Shown piece after piece: positions 6,264-12,877 of a stretch of 13,191 nt of DNA (its first letter is position 1; every line of letters begins with the position of its first letter). Origin of the DNA: SSEF01 sp964398485 (lineage in GTDB: Bacteria > Patescibacteriota > Minisyncoccia > Moranbacterales > UBA1568); assembly GCA_964398485.1 (NCBI GenBank), contig CAYNMD010000023.1:1-13191 (forward strand), in the 5' to 3' direction. The position numbers and the translations under genes are program-made. The notes below the pieces were generated by a model. That model ran no database searches. It worked only from the letters and a program-made list of their open reading frames with translations, and was not told where the DNA came from.

Positions 6264-7001
6264 CTATGCTTCTTCTTTCTCTTCCTTCTTTGACTTCTTG
6301 GTCTCTTCCTCTACCACATCCTTACCAAGAAGCACGGAGAACTGCTCTACCAAAATTGTCACTGACTGATGAAAAGCCTCTTCTGGAGACAGGGTTCCGT
6401 CGGTCATTACTTCAAGAGTAATCTTGTCATAATCAGTACGCTTTCCAACACGCATGTTTTCTACTTCATAGTTCACGCGCTTCACTGGAGTATAGATGGC
6501 ATCGATAGCAATCTCGCCAATTTCGCGTTCCTCATCTTCCCGGCTTTCCACAGCTACATACCCAAGACCGCGATCAACAACGATATCCATTTCAAGTTCA
6601 GTCTTCTTGTCAGTAACCGTAGCGATAATCTGATCAGGATTGACCACCTCGACTGATGAAGGACACTTGATATCCTTACCGGTTACTACACCTTCACCTT
6701 TTGATTTGAGGGTAACTGTTACTGGTTCGTCGCTGTGTGAGCGGAAACGTACCTGTTTCAGGTTAAGAATAATCTGGACAGCATCCTCCATAACTCCTGG
6801 GATGGTCGAGAACTCATGAGATACTCCCTTGATCTTTACTGAGCGAGCAGCAGCACCAGGCAAAGAAGACAAAAGGACACGACGCAAGGCGTTACCAAGA
6901 GTAGAACCATATCCAGGATAGCAACCACCAATTTCAAACTTCCCGTGATTCTGAGCAATCTCGGTATATTTTGGCTTGGATGGGAGAGCGATTTGCTGCA
7001 T
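6264..7001 (-). CDS. rpoA: RNA polymerase alpha subunit, N-terminal domain only
   Basis: 245 residues; bacterial alpha is usually 310-340. The N-terminal domain is complete: the dimerisation stretch GYGSTLGNALRRVLLSSLPG (about 30-49), the PGVMEDAVQIILNLK helix, and the C-terminal part VNYEVENMRVGKRTDYDKI through SVTILVEQFSVLL. After this it ends in a Glu/Lys-rich tail of ~20 residues instead of a linker plus alpha-CTD. Only 32 nt follow before rplQ, with no room for a shifted CTD. The protein can assemble RNA polymerase but should lack the domain that binds UP-element DNA and many activators. Flanked by rpsD and rplQ in canonical order. Confidence 0.95.
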   Translation of the reverse strand: MQQIALPSKPKYTEIAQNHGKFEIGGCYPGYGSTLGNALRRVLLSSLPGAAARSVKIKGVSHEFSTIPGVMEDAVQIILNLKQVRFRSHSDEPVTVTLKSKGEGVVTGKDIKCPSSVEVVNPDQIIATVTDKKTELEMDIVVDRGLGYVAVESREDEEREIGEIAIDAIYTPVKRVNYEVENMRVGKRTDYDKITLEVMTDGTLSPEEAFHQSVTILVEQFSVLLGKDVVEEETKKSKKEEKEEA

Positions 7002-7051
7002 AGCGTTGTGGGTTTCCAGCGAGCGGAAACATTATTAACAAATGTTACGAA

Positions 7052-7684
7052 TTACTTCGAGTAATATTCTACGACTGCCTGAGCGTCAACGAATACACCG
7101 ACATCCGATTTTGTGGGAAGAGCGATCATTTTTCCTTCAAGTTTCTCAACGTCAAGATTCAACCAGTGAGGCACATCTTTTTTATTCTTCAAAATTTCCT
7201 CTTGAGTTTTCATGATATTCTTACCAGTCTTGGTGGCTTTGAGGGCCACTACATCACCTACGCACACTTCATAAGAAGAAACGTTCATGCGCTTGCCATT
7301 GACGGTAAAATACTGGTGTCCGACAAGCTGACGGGCCTGCGCTCGTGAATTAGCAAAGCCAAGACGAAAGATAACATTATCAAGACGACGTTCAAGTCGT
7401 TCGATCAAAAGATCACCCGTAGCTCCTTTGCGCTCCTGACTCTCTTCGAAGTGGTGACGGAATTGACGCTCAAGCACTCCATAGATACGCTTGATCTTCT
7501 GCTTCATAGCAAGCTGACGACCGAATTCACTCTTATTTCGTGAAGGATTTTGTCCGTGCACACCAGGAGCATACGGACGACGAGTCATTGCACACTTTGG
7601 TGAAAAACAACGATCTCCCTTGAGGAAAAGTTTTTCCCCAGCGCGACGGCAGAGTTTGCATTTAGAATCAAGATGACGAGCCAT
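7052..7684 (-). CDS. rpsD: 30S ribosomal protein S4 (zinc-binding form)
   Basis: 210 residues. The N-terminus has four cysteines (C9, C12, C26, C31; a C-x2-C...C-x4-C pattern) typical of the zinc-binding S4 form. RRPYAPGVHGQ follows, then an S4 RNA-binding domain with RLERRLDNVIFRLGFA and SRAQARQLVGHQYFTVNGKRMN. S4 starts 30S assembly on the 16S 5' domain and in E. coli represses the alpha operon; such regulation here is not shown. No ribosome-binding site is visible upstream of the ATG. Confidence 0.97.
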   Translation of the reverse strand: MARHLDSKCKLCRRAGEKLFLKGDRCFSPKCAMTRRPYAPGVHGQNPSRNKSEFGRQLAMKQKIKRIYGVLERQFRHHFEESQERKGATGDLLIERLERRLDNVIFRLGFANSRAQARQLVGHQYFTVNGKRMNVSSYEVCVGDVVALKATKTGKNIMKTQEEILKNKKDVPHWLNLDVEKLEGKMIALPTKSDVGVFVDAQAVVEYYSK

Positions 7685-7707
7685 AAAGCGTTATAGAGGT
7701 GGAGAGA

Positions 7708-8148
7708 TTACATGCGACGTGGACGACGTGGGCGACATCCGTTGTGCGGGATTGGAGTGATATCTTTGATAGAAATAAGGTTAAAACCATTGTTGGCCAA
7801 AGCACGAATACAAGCTTCGCGACCTGCTCCAACGCCCTTAACGAATACTTCTAGCTCCTGTACTCCGTATTTCTTTACCTTTTCTGAAAGCTCAGCAATG
7901 ATTTGGGTGGCTGCATAAGGAGTTGATTTCTTAGCTCCCTTAAAACCAAGATGACCCGAGCTTGACCAAGCTAGAACTCCACCATTCATGTCAGCAATAG
8001 TCACGATCGTATTGTTGTAGGTGCACTGAATATTAGCGCGACCCTTCTCAACAGTTCGCTTTGACTTTTTGACTCGCTTCTTCGTTGTCTCCTCAGCAGG
8101 AGTCTCAGGAGAAACGAGAGATTCAGTTTTGAGTTCTTCTTCAGCCAT
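7708..8148 (-). CDS. rpsK: 30S ribosomal protein S11
   Basis: 146 residues. A charged N-terminal extension of about 30 residues (Glu/Thr/Lys-rich) precedes the core GRANIQCTYNNTIVTIADMNG. The family signature near the C-terminus is intact: VKGVGAGREACIRALANNG, then ISIKDITPIPHNGCRPRRPRRM. S11 lies on the platform of the small subunit near the mRNA exit. It is 39 nt downstream of rpsM and 23 nt upstream of rpsD. No Shine-Dalgarno site is seen. Confidence 0.97.
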   Translation of the reverse strand: MAEEELKTESLVSPETPAEETTKKRVKKSKRTVEKGRANIQCTYNNTIVTIADMNGGVLAWSSSGHLGFKGAKKSTPYAATQIIAELSEKVKKYGVQELEVFVKGVGAGREACIRALANNGFNLISIKDITPIPHNGCRPRRPRRM

Positions 8149-8187
8149 ACTATACGTGAACGAATAAATAAAATCTCATGTTCTGGT

Positions 8188-8577
8188 TTAGGTCTTGTCT
8201 GAGGCTTTCTTACGACCGCTACCCATTGTCTTGCGAACATTACCACGAACAGTACGAGTGTTGGTCTTGGTACGCTGGCCACGGACAGGGAGACTTTTAG
8301 CGTGGCGCGATCCTCGGTAGCAACCAATTTCTTTGAGACGCTTGATATTCATTTTCACCTGATGTCGGAGATCTCCTTCTACACGGTACGTCTTTTCGAT
8401 AACTTCACGAAGCTTGTTGGCATCCTTTTCAGCCAAATCCTTGGTACGGGTATTGGGGTCAATATTGAGGGAACCCAAAATCTTGTTACTGGTTGGACGA
8501 CCAATACCATAAATGTATGTGAGTGAAATCTCAATACGTTTCTGGTCTGGGAGGTTGATACCGGCGATACGGAGCAT
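8188..8577 (-). CDS. rpsM: 30S ribosomal protein S13
   Basis: 129 residues. It has the standard N-terminus RIAGINLPDQKRIEISLTYIYGIG, the helical middle, the GCYRGSRHAKSLPVRGQRT segment and the TNTRTVRG signature, ending in a basic tail that contacts P-site tRNA in known structures. A weak AAGG lies seven bases before the ATG, within the end of rpmJ, which stops three nt upstream. Length and order are normal. Confidence 0.97.
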   Translation of the reverse strand: MLRIAGINLPDQKRIEISLTYIYGIGRPTSNKILGSLNIDPNTRTKDLAEKDANKLREVIEKTYRVEGDLRHQVKMNIKRLKEIGCYRGSRHAKSLPVRGQRTKTNTRTVRGNVRKTMGSGRKKASDKT

Positions 8578-8580
8578 AGC

Positions 8581-8694
8581 TTAGCCTTGACGTTGCTTAT
8601 GTTTAGGATTCTTGCAGATGACAAAAATAACCCGCTGTCGCTTCACGATTTTACAAGTGGCACAGATTTTTTTGACTGAAGCGCGAACTTTCAT
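8581..8694 (-). CDS. rpmJ: 50S ribosomal protein L36 (zinc-ribbon form)
   Basis: 37 residues, too short for many ORF callers. It starts MKVRASVKKICATCKIVKR and ends CKNPKHKQRQG. Zinc ligands C11, C14, C27 and H32 are all present, so this is the zinc-binding L36 type. It lies between infA (9 nt upstream) and rpsM (3 nt downstream), its standard place. An AGG sits only two to three bases before the ATG, too close for a normal ribosome-binding site. Confidence 0.96.
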   Translation of the reverse strand: MKVRASVKKICATCKIVKRQRVIFVICKNPKHKQRQG

Positions 8695-8703
8695 AACCTG
8701 ATA

Positions 8704-8934
8704 CTATTTTAGCCTTTGAACTATTCTTCCCTTGGTGAGGTCATACGGACTCATTTCCACTACCACCCGATCACCAGGAAGCAGTCGAATATAGTGGACC
8801 CGCATCTTGCCAGAGATATGGCCGAGGATCTCATGACCACTCTCAAGACGAACCTTGAAGGTGGCTGAGGGAAGCGATTCAATCACTTCTCCTTCGAAAC
8901 GGATGAGTTCTTTCGTATTTCCCATAGTTGGCAT
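8704..8934 (-). CDS. infA: Translation initiation factor IF-1
   Basis: 76 residues from the ATG at 8934; a second ATG at 8925 would give 73 residues (MGNTKEL...), closer to the usual 72. The S1-like OB fold is complete: IRFEGEVIESLPSATFKVRLE, GHISGKMR, LPGDRVVVEMSPYDLTKGRI. IF-1 binds the 30S A site during initiation. It is the first gene of the S13-alpha type operon; secY, adk and map, which often precede it in other bacteria, are not here. The upstream region holds a strong promoter and a ~150-nt leader. Confidence 0.96.
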   Translation of the reverse strand: MPTMGNTKELIRFEGEVIESLPSATFKVRLESGHEILGHISGKMRVHYIRLLPGDRVVVEMSPYDLTKGRIVQRLK

Positions 8935-8949
8935 GCGGCGGTCTCGTGG

Positions 8950-8990
8950 AAAAAAGTGTAGCGCTTTGGCAAAAAAGAATCAGCCAACGC
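8950..8990 (-). promoter_or_regulatory. Hairpin followed by a T-run in the infA leader
   Basis: On the minus strand GCGTTGGC (8990-8983) and GCCAAAGCGC (8970-8961) can form a TTGGC/GCCAA stem extended by GCG/CGC across a small bulge, with a T-rich loop. Five bases later comes TTTTTT (8955-8950), only ~16 nt before the infA start. It resembles a weak attenuator or a structure that limits access to the start. The stem is imperfect, so the functional reading is tentative. Confidence 0.4.
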
Positions 8991-9091
8991 AAAAAGAGAG
9001 GTGTGTGTATAATTCCGTGCATTCCTCGATCTTGCGTCGCGTCAGTATACCCTCTCCACGGGAGTCGTATGCAGTTTTCAAATGTGCTCAC

Positions 9092-9120
9092 AGTATAAGG
9101 GAGCATTGAAATCTTGTCAA
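9092..9120 (-). promoter_or_regulatory. Promoter of the infA-rpsI operon
   Basis: Minus strand TTGACA (9115-9120), exactly 17 bp, TATACT (9092-9097): the same two boxes and spacing as the rRNA promoter in this window. Start is predicted near 9085, about 150 nt before infA. A second -10-like TATACT lies near 9047-9052 without a well-spaced -35 box. No ORF is present between the promoter and infA. Confidence 0.87.
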
Positions 9121-9182
9121 CAAGTACCCGTCTCCCCTCTCTAGAAATTGCCATCCGGTTGTCTCTTTTTGCGGCAATCTCA

Positions 9183-9222
9183 AAAAATACATAGGGGAGG
9201 GGCTCATTATTCACCCCTCCCC
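9183..9222 (-). terminator. Intrinsic terminator of the exonuclease-prenyltransferase unit
   Basis: A perfect 9-bp G/C stem (9194-9202 with 9214-9222) and an 11-base loop, followed on the minus strand by TATGTATTTTTTG. The upstream arm lies inside the last codons of the 9211-9438 gene, and that gene's stop codon sits in the loop. Confidence 0.85.
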
Positions 9223-9438
9223 GCGAGGCCAATTCTGGATAACAAACACCCCTGGAACCTGCTGGCGAATCAGCTGAGCAAGAGATTGTGCTAGATGATT
9301 ATCCCCCACAGATACATAGAGGAGGTATTGCCCAGTCGACCGAGAAAAAGTACGCCAGTAGAGACTCCTCCCTCCTGTCCTGCAGATTGCTGCCGCAGCC
9401 TCCAGTGAGGCGCTCTCAAAACTTGATATCCGGAGCAT
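9211..9438 (-). CDS. 75-residue unknown protein downstream of uppS
   Basis: The start at 9438 is chosen over the ATG at 9453 because GGAGG lies eight bases upstream of it. It has no signal peptide or TM segment. The second half (about residues 28-68) alternates beta-like and helical stretches: a YWRTFSRSTGQYLLYVSVG strand pair, then a helix LAQSLAQLIRQQ and a VFVIQNW strand. This is an alpha/beta pattern reminiscent of SPOR-like folds, though I would not assign it. The last codons encode RGEG and form one arm of the terminator; the stop is in its loop. It is 68 nt downstream of uppS and likely cotranscribed. Confidence 0.55.
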   Translation of the reverse strand: MLRISSFESASLEAAAAICRTGGRSLYWRTFSRSTGQYLLYVSVGDNHLAQSLAQLIRQQVPGVFVIQNWPRGEG

Positions 9439-9506
9439 CTCAACACCCTCCATGGAAAGACCTGTTTGTATCTATTCAAAAAAGAAACCTCCTGTCAACA
9501 ATGGTT

Positions 9507-10223
9507 CTACTTTCCAAAACGGCGTTCCTTTGCTGAAAAATCAGCAACAACCTGACGAAAAGCCTCTGGACCAAAATCAGGAAAATAACAGTCTGGGAAT
9601 GAAAGAGCCGCATCCTTAGTCTCCCACATCATAAAACCAGTAGAGAGATGAGGATCACCCCCTGTGCGAATAAGAAGATCTACTGGAGCAACTTCAGCTG
9701 TCATGAGACGCTCTTTGAGAGTAGTTTCTGTCACGAATTCTGGGGAGAGCTGATCGCTTGCTATACCCCTCATAGCCGAGAGCATATCATCATCACCACT
9801 ATACGCGAGAAAAAAGTTCAGGAAGTATCGCTGATAGCCCTTGGTAGCATCCATACCTTTTTCCAATAAAGACTTCAGAGCCTCGGGAAACTGCTCTCGC
9901 CAATGACCAATACATCGAATTTTAACCTGATAATCATGAATCTCTGTAGAATGGAGAAGGCGGGTAAAATTCTCCGTATAAATTTCAAGGAGGGCCAATT
10001 TTTCTTCCATGAGTCTTTTGGACAAATTCTCCAGTGACGACCCCCAAAAAGAGATTTCGCGAATACCCATCTCACGAGCAGTTTTAATCAACTGTTCGGT
10101 AACCTGGGCTCCAGCTCGATGACCTTCCCATGGTTCAAGACCACGTTCCCTTGCCCAACGGCGATTCCCATCGGGAATAATAGCAACATGTCGTGGTAAG
10201 AGTGTAAGATCGAATTCACTCAT
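9507..10223 (-). CDS. uppS: cis-Prenyltransferase (undecaprenyl diphosphate synthase family), atypical C-terminal motif
   Basis: 238 residues. UppS condenses IPP units in cis onto an allylic primer to make the lipid carrier for peptidoglycan and other wall polymers, at the cytoplasmic membrane face. Seen: the catalytic D18 in PDGNRRWA (17-24), the GH pair at 34-35, SSLEN with N66, and DLLIRTGGD (182-190). After this the usual R-x-S-N-F-L-L-W is replaced by H-L-S-T-G-F-M-M-W (192-200), and the usual Glu of the following YAEL is Ala206. So residues equivalent to E. coli R200 and E213 appear changed, while D26 and R194 equivalents remain. It starts five bases after the stop of the polyprenyl synthase gene. 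Family certain; exact chain length not predictable. Confidence 0.9.
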   Translation of the reverse strand: MSEFDLTLLPRHVAIIPDGNRRWARERGLEPWEGHRAGAQVTEQLIKTAREMGIREISFWGSSLENLSKRLMEEKLALLEIYTENFTRLLHSTEIHDYQVKIRCIGHWREQFPEALKSLLEKGMDATKGYQRYFLNFFLAYSGDDDMLSAMRGIASDQLSPEFVTETTLKERLMTAEVAPVDLLIRTGGDPHLSTGFMMWETKDAALSFPDCYFPDFGPEAFRQVVADFSAKERRFGK

Positions 10224-10228
10224 AGTAA

Positions 10229-11296
10229 CTAGTATTCACGCTTGAGCATATAATCTGTCACACCAAACAAAAATGTCCGCGAGGCATCAGGGATGGCAAC
10301 ACTATTCAAAGAGTGTTTGGCTCGCTGGATTGACGACTGAGCAAGACTCTTCACTCGGTCTACTGCTCCAGACTCGGTAACAATAACTCGAAATCGATCG
10401 ATATCAGCTCTCGTGAGAGCCTTGCCTTTACACAAAATTGCCATCAATTCATCTCGATACGCTCTCGCTTCCTCAAGAACAGTAGTCACTAATAAAGTGA
10501 GTTTACCTTCCTGAATATCAGATCCAAGAGGCTTCCCAATGCGCGCTTCATCCCCAAATACTCCAAGGAGATCGTCTTGAATTTGAAAGGCAATTCCCAA
10601 GGGAAGGGCATACAAGGAAAGTTGTTCGAGAAGTTCCGACTGAGCTCCAGCCAAAAGAGCTCCCAAATGGAGTGGCCCCTCAAAGGTGTATCTCGCTGTT
10701 TTCTGTTCGTACATCTTCAGTACCTCTTGAGAGGTCGCCTGCTTTTTGTACTCAATATAAATATCACTCGCTTCACCAACACCAGTATAAGAAACAATCT
10801 TCTGCGTCTTTGAAAGGGCGGCAAATACTCGGTCGTGAGAAAAACCAGATTGAAAAAGCACGTCATTCCCCAAAGCAAAAAGCATATCACCCACAATCAA
10901 GGCAATAGAATTGCCAAAGTGTTCAGGATCAGAAAGTCCTAATCGTTCACGTCCCCACGTAGCATATCGTTCATGCAAAGTTGGCACCCCGTGGCGAAGT
11001 GCATCACGATCGATAATGTCATCGTGTATCAGGAGAAACATGTGAATAAGCTCTACCGCAATAGAAGCGTTGATCAAACGTTCTGTGTCATCCCCTCCAG
11101 CTGCCTGGTAACCAGCCAGCATAAAAGCTGGTCTGAGACGCTTCCCCCCAGAAAGAGTCATAGCTTTGACGTGCTCAAGAGCCTCAGCTACCAACACGTC
11201 TTCTTTTCGAACCTCTGCTATCCGCGCATCAAAATAGGCCGAAAGTTTCGGATCAAATGTTGTTTTGAAATCTTTGAGATATGCCTGGACGTCCAT
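10229..11296 (-). CDS. All-trans polyprenyl diphosphate synthase (GGPP/farnesyl-type)
   Basis: 355 residues from the ATG at 11296, which has GAGAG about nine bases upstream. An in-frame ATG at 11314 is possible; longer extensions run into the exonuclease gene and are rejected. Family motifs: GGKRLRP (50-56), first Asp-rich motif DDIID (92-96), EQKTARYTF (197-205), FQIQDDLLG (237-245) and GKPLGSDIQEGKLT (254-267). The second Asp-rich motif is DDLLG, a variant I associate with a common subgroup of bacterial (E)-prenyl synthases. The enzyme adds IPP in trans to allylic diphosphates. It is next to uppS, for which it could make the primer. Chain length cannot be called with confidence. Confidence 0.92.
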   Translation of the reverse strand: MDVQAYLKDFKTTFDPKLSAYFDARIAEVRKEDVLVAEALEHVKAMTLSGGKRLRPAFMLAGYQAAGGDDTERLINASIAVELIHMFLLIHDDIIDRDALRHGVPTLHERYATWGRERLGLSDPEHFGNSIALIVGDMLFALGNDVLFQSGFSHDRVFAALSKTQKIVSYTGVGEASDIYIEYKKQATSQEVLKMYEQKTARYTFEGPLHLGALLAGAQSELLEQLSLYALPLGIAFQIQDDLLGVFGDEARIGKPLGSDIQEGKLTLLVTTVLEEARAYRDELMAILCKGKALTRADIDRFRVIVTESGAVDRVKSLAQSSIQRAKHSLNSVAIPDASRTFLFGVTDYMLKREY

Positions 11297-11303
11297 AGAA
11301 AAA

Positions 11304-11320
11304 GTCTCTCGCATTGTAAC
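11304..11320. repeat. 17-bp direct repeat, copy A (start region of the polyprenyl synthase gene)
   Basis: GTTACAATGCGAGAGAC on the minus strand is identical to copy B at 11415-11431, 111 bp away. Here it holds the GAGAG that may act as ribosome-binding site for the ATG at 11296 and also an alternative ATG at 11314. Weaker similarity (TTGCT) continues upstream of both copies. Confidence 0.85.
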
Positions 11321-11348
11321 AGAAAGCAAGGAAACCACCAATGAATTA

Positions 11349-12068
11349 TTAGCCTTCGTCTGAAAAAGTAAAGAATTGCTGATAGCGACGATAAAGCTCG
11401 AGGGTTGCCCAAAGGTCTCTCGCATTGTAACGAGCAATTTCTCGGTACTTCCCCTCCTTAAATAACCCACGAACATCATCACCCGTCACCCCCTGAGCTT
11501 TGGGGCTCTCGATCCCAAAAGCTCTCGTCCAAAGATGAAGACTCCCCTTCTTCCGCACGGTGCCATAAAAAGAAAGTTGATCAAGAAGATCGACGTGTTT
11601 TGCATTCCAGGGTTGATAATTGAGATACCGGTTACTCATGAGATTCTTCGTTGGCTTCACCCCATGCACTGCCGAACGCGTCCAGAGAAAAGGTACATCA
11701 AATTGTCTCCCATTGAATGTCACGAACGTATCGTACTTGGTGGCAATATCCCAGAACTTCTCGAGCATAGCCTTTTCGGAGAGAGCCTCGTATTTGCACC
11801 CATCCTCCTCAAAATCTGTATCTCCGTCCGCCGGCTGATAATACACCGCTGATTTCTCTCGCTCAGCATCAAGAACGCCAATAGCTACAATTTGTCCGGT
11901 GAGAGGCGAAAACCCGAGCCCCTCCTCGAGATCCTTGAGAGCTACCTGATACTCATCTTCATTCCCCGCTTCACGTTTGATCCAACGAGTGAGACTTTCC
12001 TGTGTCGTTTCGTCGAGAGATGAGAAGTCCTCACCAACAGTTTCAATATCAAAAATAAGGGTAGGCAT
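11349..12068 (-). CDS. Predicted DEDDy 3'-5' exonuclease (PolB-exonuclease-like)
   Basis: 239 residues from the ATG at 12068; the upstream in-frame extension is rejected because the fold starts at MPTLIFDIET. The three exonuclease motifs are visible: D7 and E9 in FDIET (Exo I), FNGRQFD with N119 and D124 (Exo II), and Y214-x3-D218 in YNARD (Exo III, DEDDy type). The spacing and the RYLNYQPWNAKHVDLLDQL segment fit the stand-alone exonucleases related to the proofreading domain of DNA polymerase B. It likely degrades or trims single-stranded DNA or RNA ends. It is first in the unit with the prenyltransferases, 52 nt ahead of the next gene, with no evident functional link. No ribosome-binding site. 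Confidence 0.88.
   Translation of the reverse strand: MPTLIFDIETVGEDFSSLDETTQESLTRWIKREAGNEDEYQVALKDLEEGLGFSPLTGQIVAIGVLDAEREKSAVYYQPADGDTDFEEDGCKYEALSEKAMLEKFWDIATKYDTFVTFNGRQFDVPFLWTRSAVHGVKPTKNLMSNRYLNYQPWNAKHVDLLDQLSFYGTVRKKGSLHLWTRAFGIESPKAQGVTGDDVRGLFKEGKYREIARYNARDLWATLELYRRYQQFFTFSDEG
11415..11431. repeat. 17-bp direct repeat, copy B (inside the exonuclease gene)
   Basis: Identical to copy A at 11304-11320, in the same orientation. Here it encodes the Exo III motif (YNARD) region of the exonuclease, so this copy is constrained by coding and is more likely the source of the duplication. Confidence 0.85.
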
Positions 12069-12090
12069 AAGCAGGGTTATGAATGACCAC

Positions 12091-12119
12091 ACTATACCTG
12101 CTCTCGTAAAAAAAAGAAA
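12091..12119 (-). promoter_or_regulatory. Possible promoter of the exonuclease-prenyltransferase unit
   Basis: On the minus strand TATAGT (12091-12096) is a good -10 box, about 22 nt before the exonuclease ATG. At 17-bp spacing only a weak -35 (TTTCTT, 12114-12119) exists, within the T-run of the upstream terminator. The terminator upstream implies that a promoter must be here. Confidence 0.45.
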
Positions 12120-12145
12120 GGCGCTCCGCAATGCATGTGAAGCGC
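12108..12145 (-). terminator. Intrinsic terminator of the PagL-like gene
   Basis: On the minus strand GCGCTTC (12145-12139) pairs with GGAGCGC (12127-12121) around an 11-base loop, followed by CTTTCTTTTTTTTAC. It begins 15 bases after the stop of the 12161-12877 gene. Confidence 0.82.
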
Positions 12146-12160
12146 TGATCACCACACCGA

Positions 12161-12877
12161 TCAGAACCGATAACTGAGGCCAAGCCCAAACTGTTCAATC
12201 CCCTGATTGGGACTGCCTTTGTCCGCCAGCCCCAGCCCCTTCCCATTGGAGAGATGGGCATACTGCACTATAGCTGTCGAACGTTCAGTGAGTTTGACTC
12301 CGATCCGTACGCTCGTCTGAAAGAGATGGCTCGACCCCGTCACTGAATCGATCCGCGGCCAATGACCAACTACACCGAAAGATGGGGTAACTGAGAAGCG
12401 TCTCCAATCGAAACGATACTGAAGCCCAACGCCAGCGTATACAACCGCACGCCGCCTTACCTCGAAGTCTTCACTCACCAGCAAGCAGTTCTTCCCTGAG
12501 AGACAACTCGCTTGCGCATCACTCTTGGGCCGCAGCGTCTCCCAATGCCAGGCACCCATCGTTCCATACCAGCCCCATCCGGACTCGGAGCGAGCAATCA
12601 TCATGCTGGCAAAACCCGTCAGATGATCCCGATAGTGAACGTCGCTCAGAGCAAAGACGCAACGTGTACGCGTATCAACACAAGTCTGACGGGCCACCAT
12701 TGATCGATCACGTAAACTGACATCCCCTCCGTATTCTATGGCAGGAGGAGCACTACTATACTCCTTTGCCGGATACGCGAGCCAATTGCGAGTGACAGTC
12801 ACCTCTGCCGCCTCTAAACGCCAGGCAATGCCCAGAAGCAGCAAGGCTACAGTCATCCGCTGAGGAAATTTGAGCAT
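12161..12877 (-). CDS. PagL-like lipid A 3-O-deacylase / acyloxyacyl hydrolase family beta-barrel
   Basis: 238 residues. ATG chosen for the AGAGGGAG site six bases upstream. A Sec signal peptide is clear: basic start, hydrophobic 9-19, and a cleavage site after LEA (residue 23). The mature part alternates amphipathic strands and ends in YRF, the C-terminal aromatic signature of outer-membrane barrels. The C-terminal block matches the PagL catalytic pattern: H208-L-S210-N-G, then P-N-Q-G-I-E228. In P. aeruginosa PagL the triad is H126, S128 and E140; here the spacer to Glu is six residues longer. Two cysteine pairs (C66/C73, C125/C131) suggest disulfides outside the cytoplasm. The family removes the 3-O acyl chain from lipid A in the outer membrane. 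Single-gene unit, GC-richer than the neighbouring core genes. Confidence 0.75.
   Translation of the reverse strand: MLKFPQRMTVALLLLGIAWRLEAAEVTVTRNWLAYPAKEYSSAPPAIEYGGDVSLRDRSMVARQTCVDTRTRCVFALSDVHYRDHLTGFASMMIARSESGWGWYGTMGAWHWETLRPKSDAQASCLSGKNCLLVSEDFEVRRRAVVYAGVGLQYRFDWRRFSVTPSFGVVGHWPRIDSVTGSSHLFQTSVRIGVKLTERSTAIVQYAHLSNGKGLGLADKGSPNQGIEQFGLGLSYRF

Noticed and set aside
8001..8327. 108-residue minus-strand ORF spanning rpsK and rpsM
   Set aside because: Out-of-frame shadow of two certain ribosomal protein genes.
10973..11344. 123-residue plus-strand ORF
   Set aside because: Shadow of the polyprenyl synthase gene on the other strand, with no start signals.
11297..11482. N-terminal extension of the polyprenyl synthase frame (to 11482)
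   Set aside because: It would overlap the exonuclease gene by >130 bases and its sequence is unlike the family; the synthase fold starts near the ATG at 11296.
12069..12155. N-terminal extension of the exonuclease frame, resembling a signal peptide
   Set aside because: It runs through the terminator and the likely promoter, and the DEDD fold begins at the ATG at 12068. The hydrophobic stretch is probably accidental.
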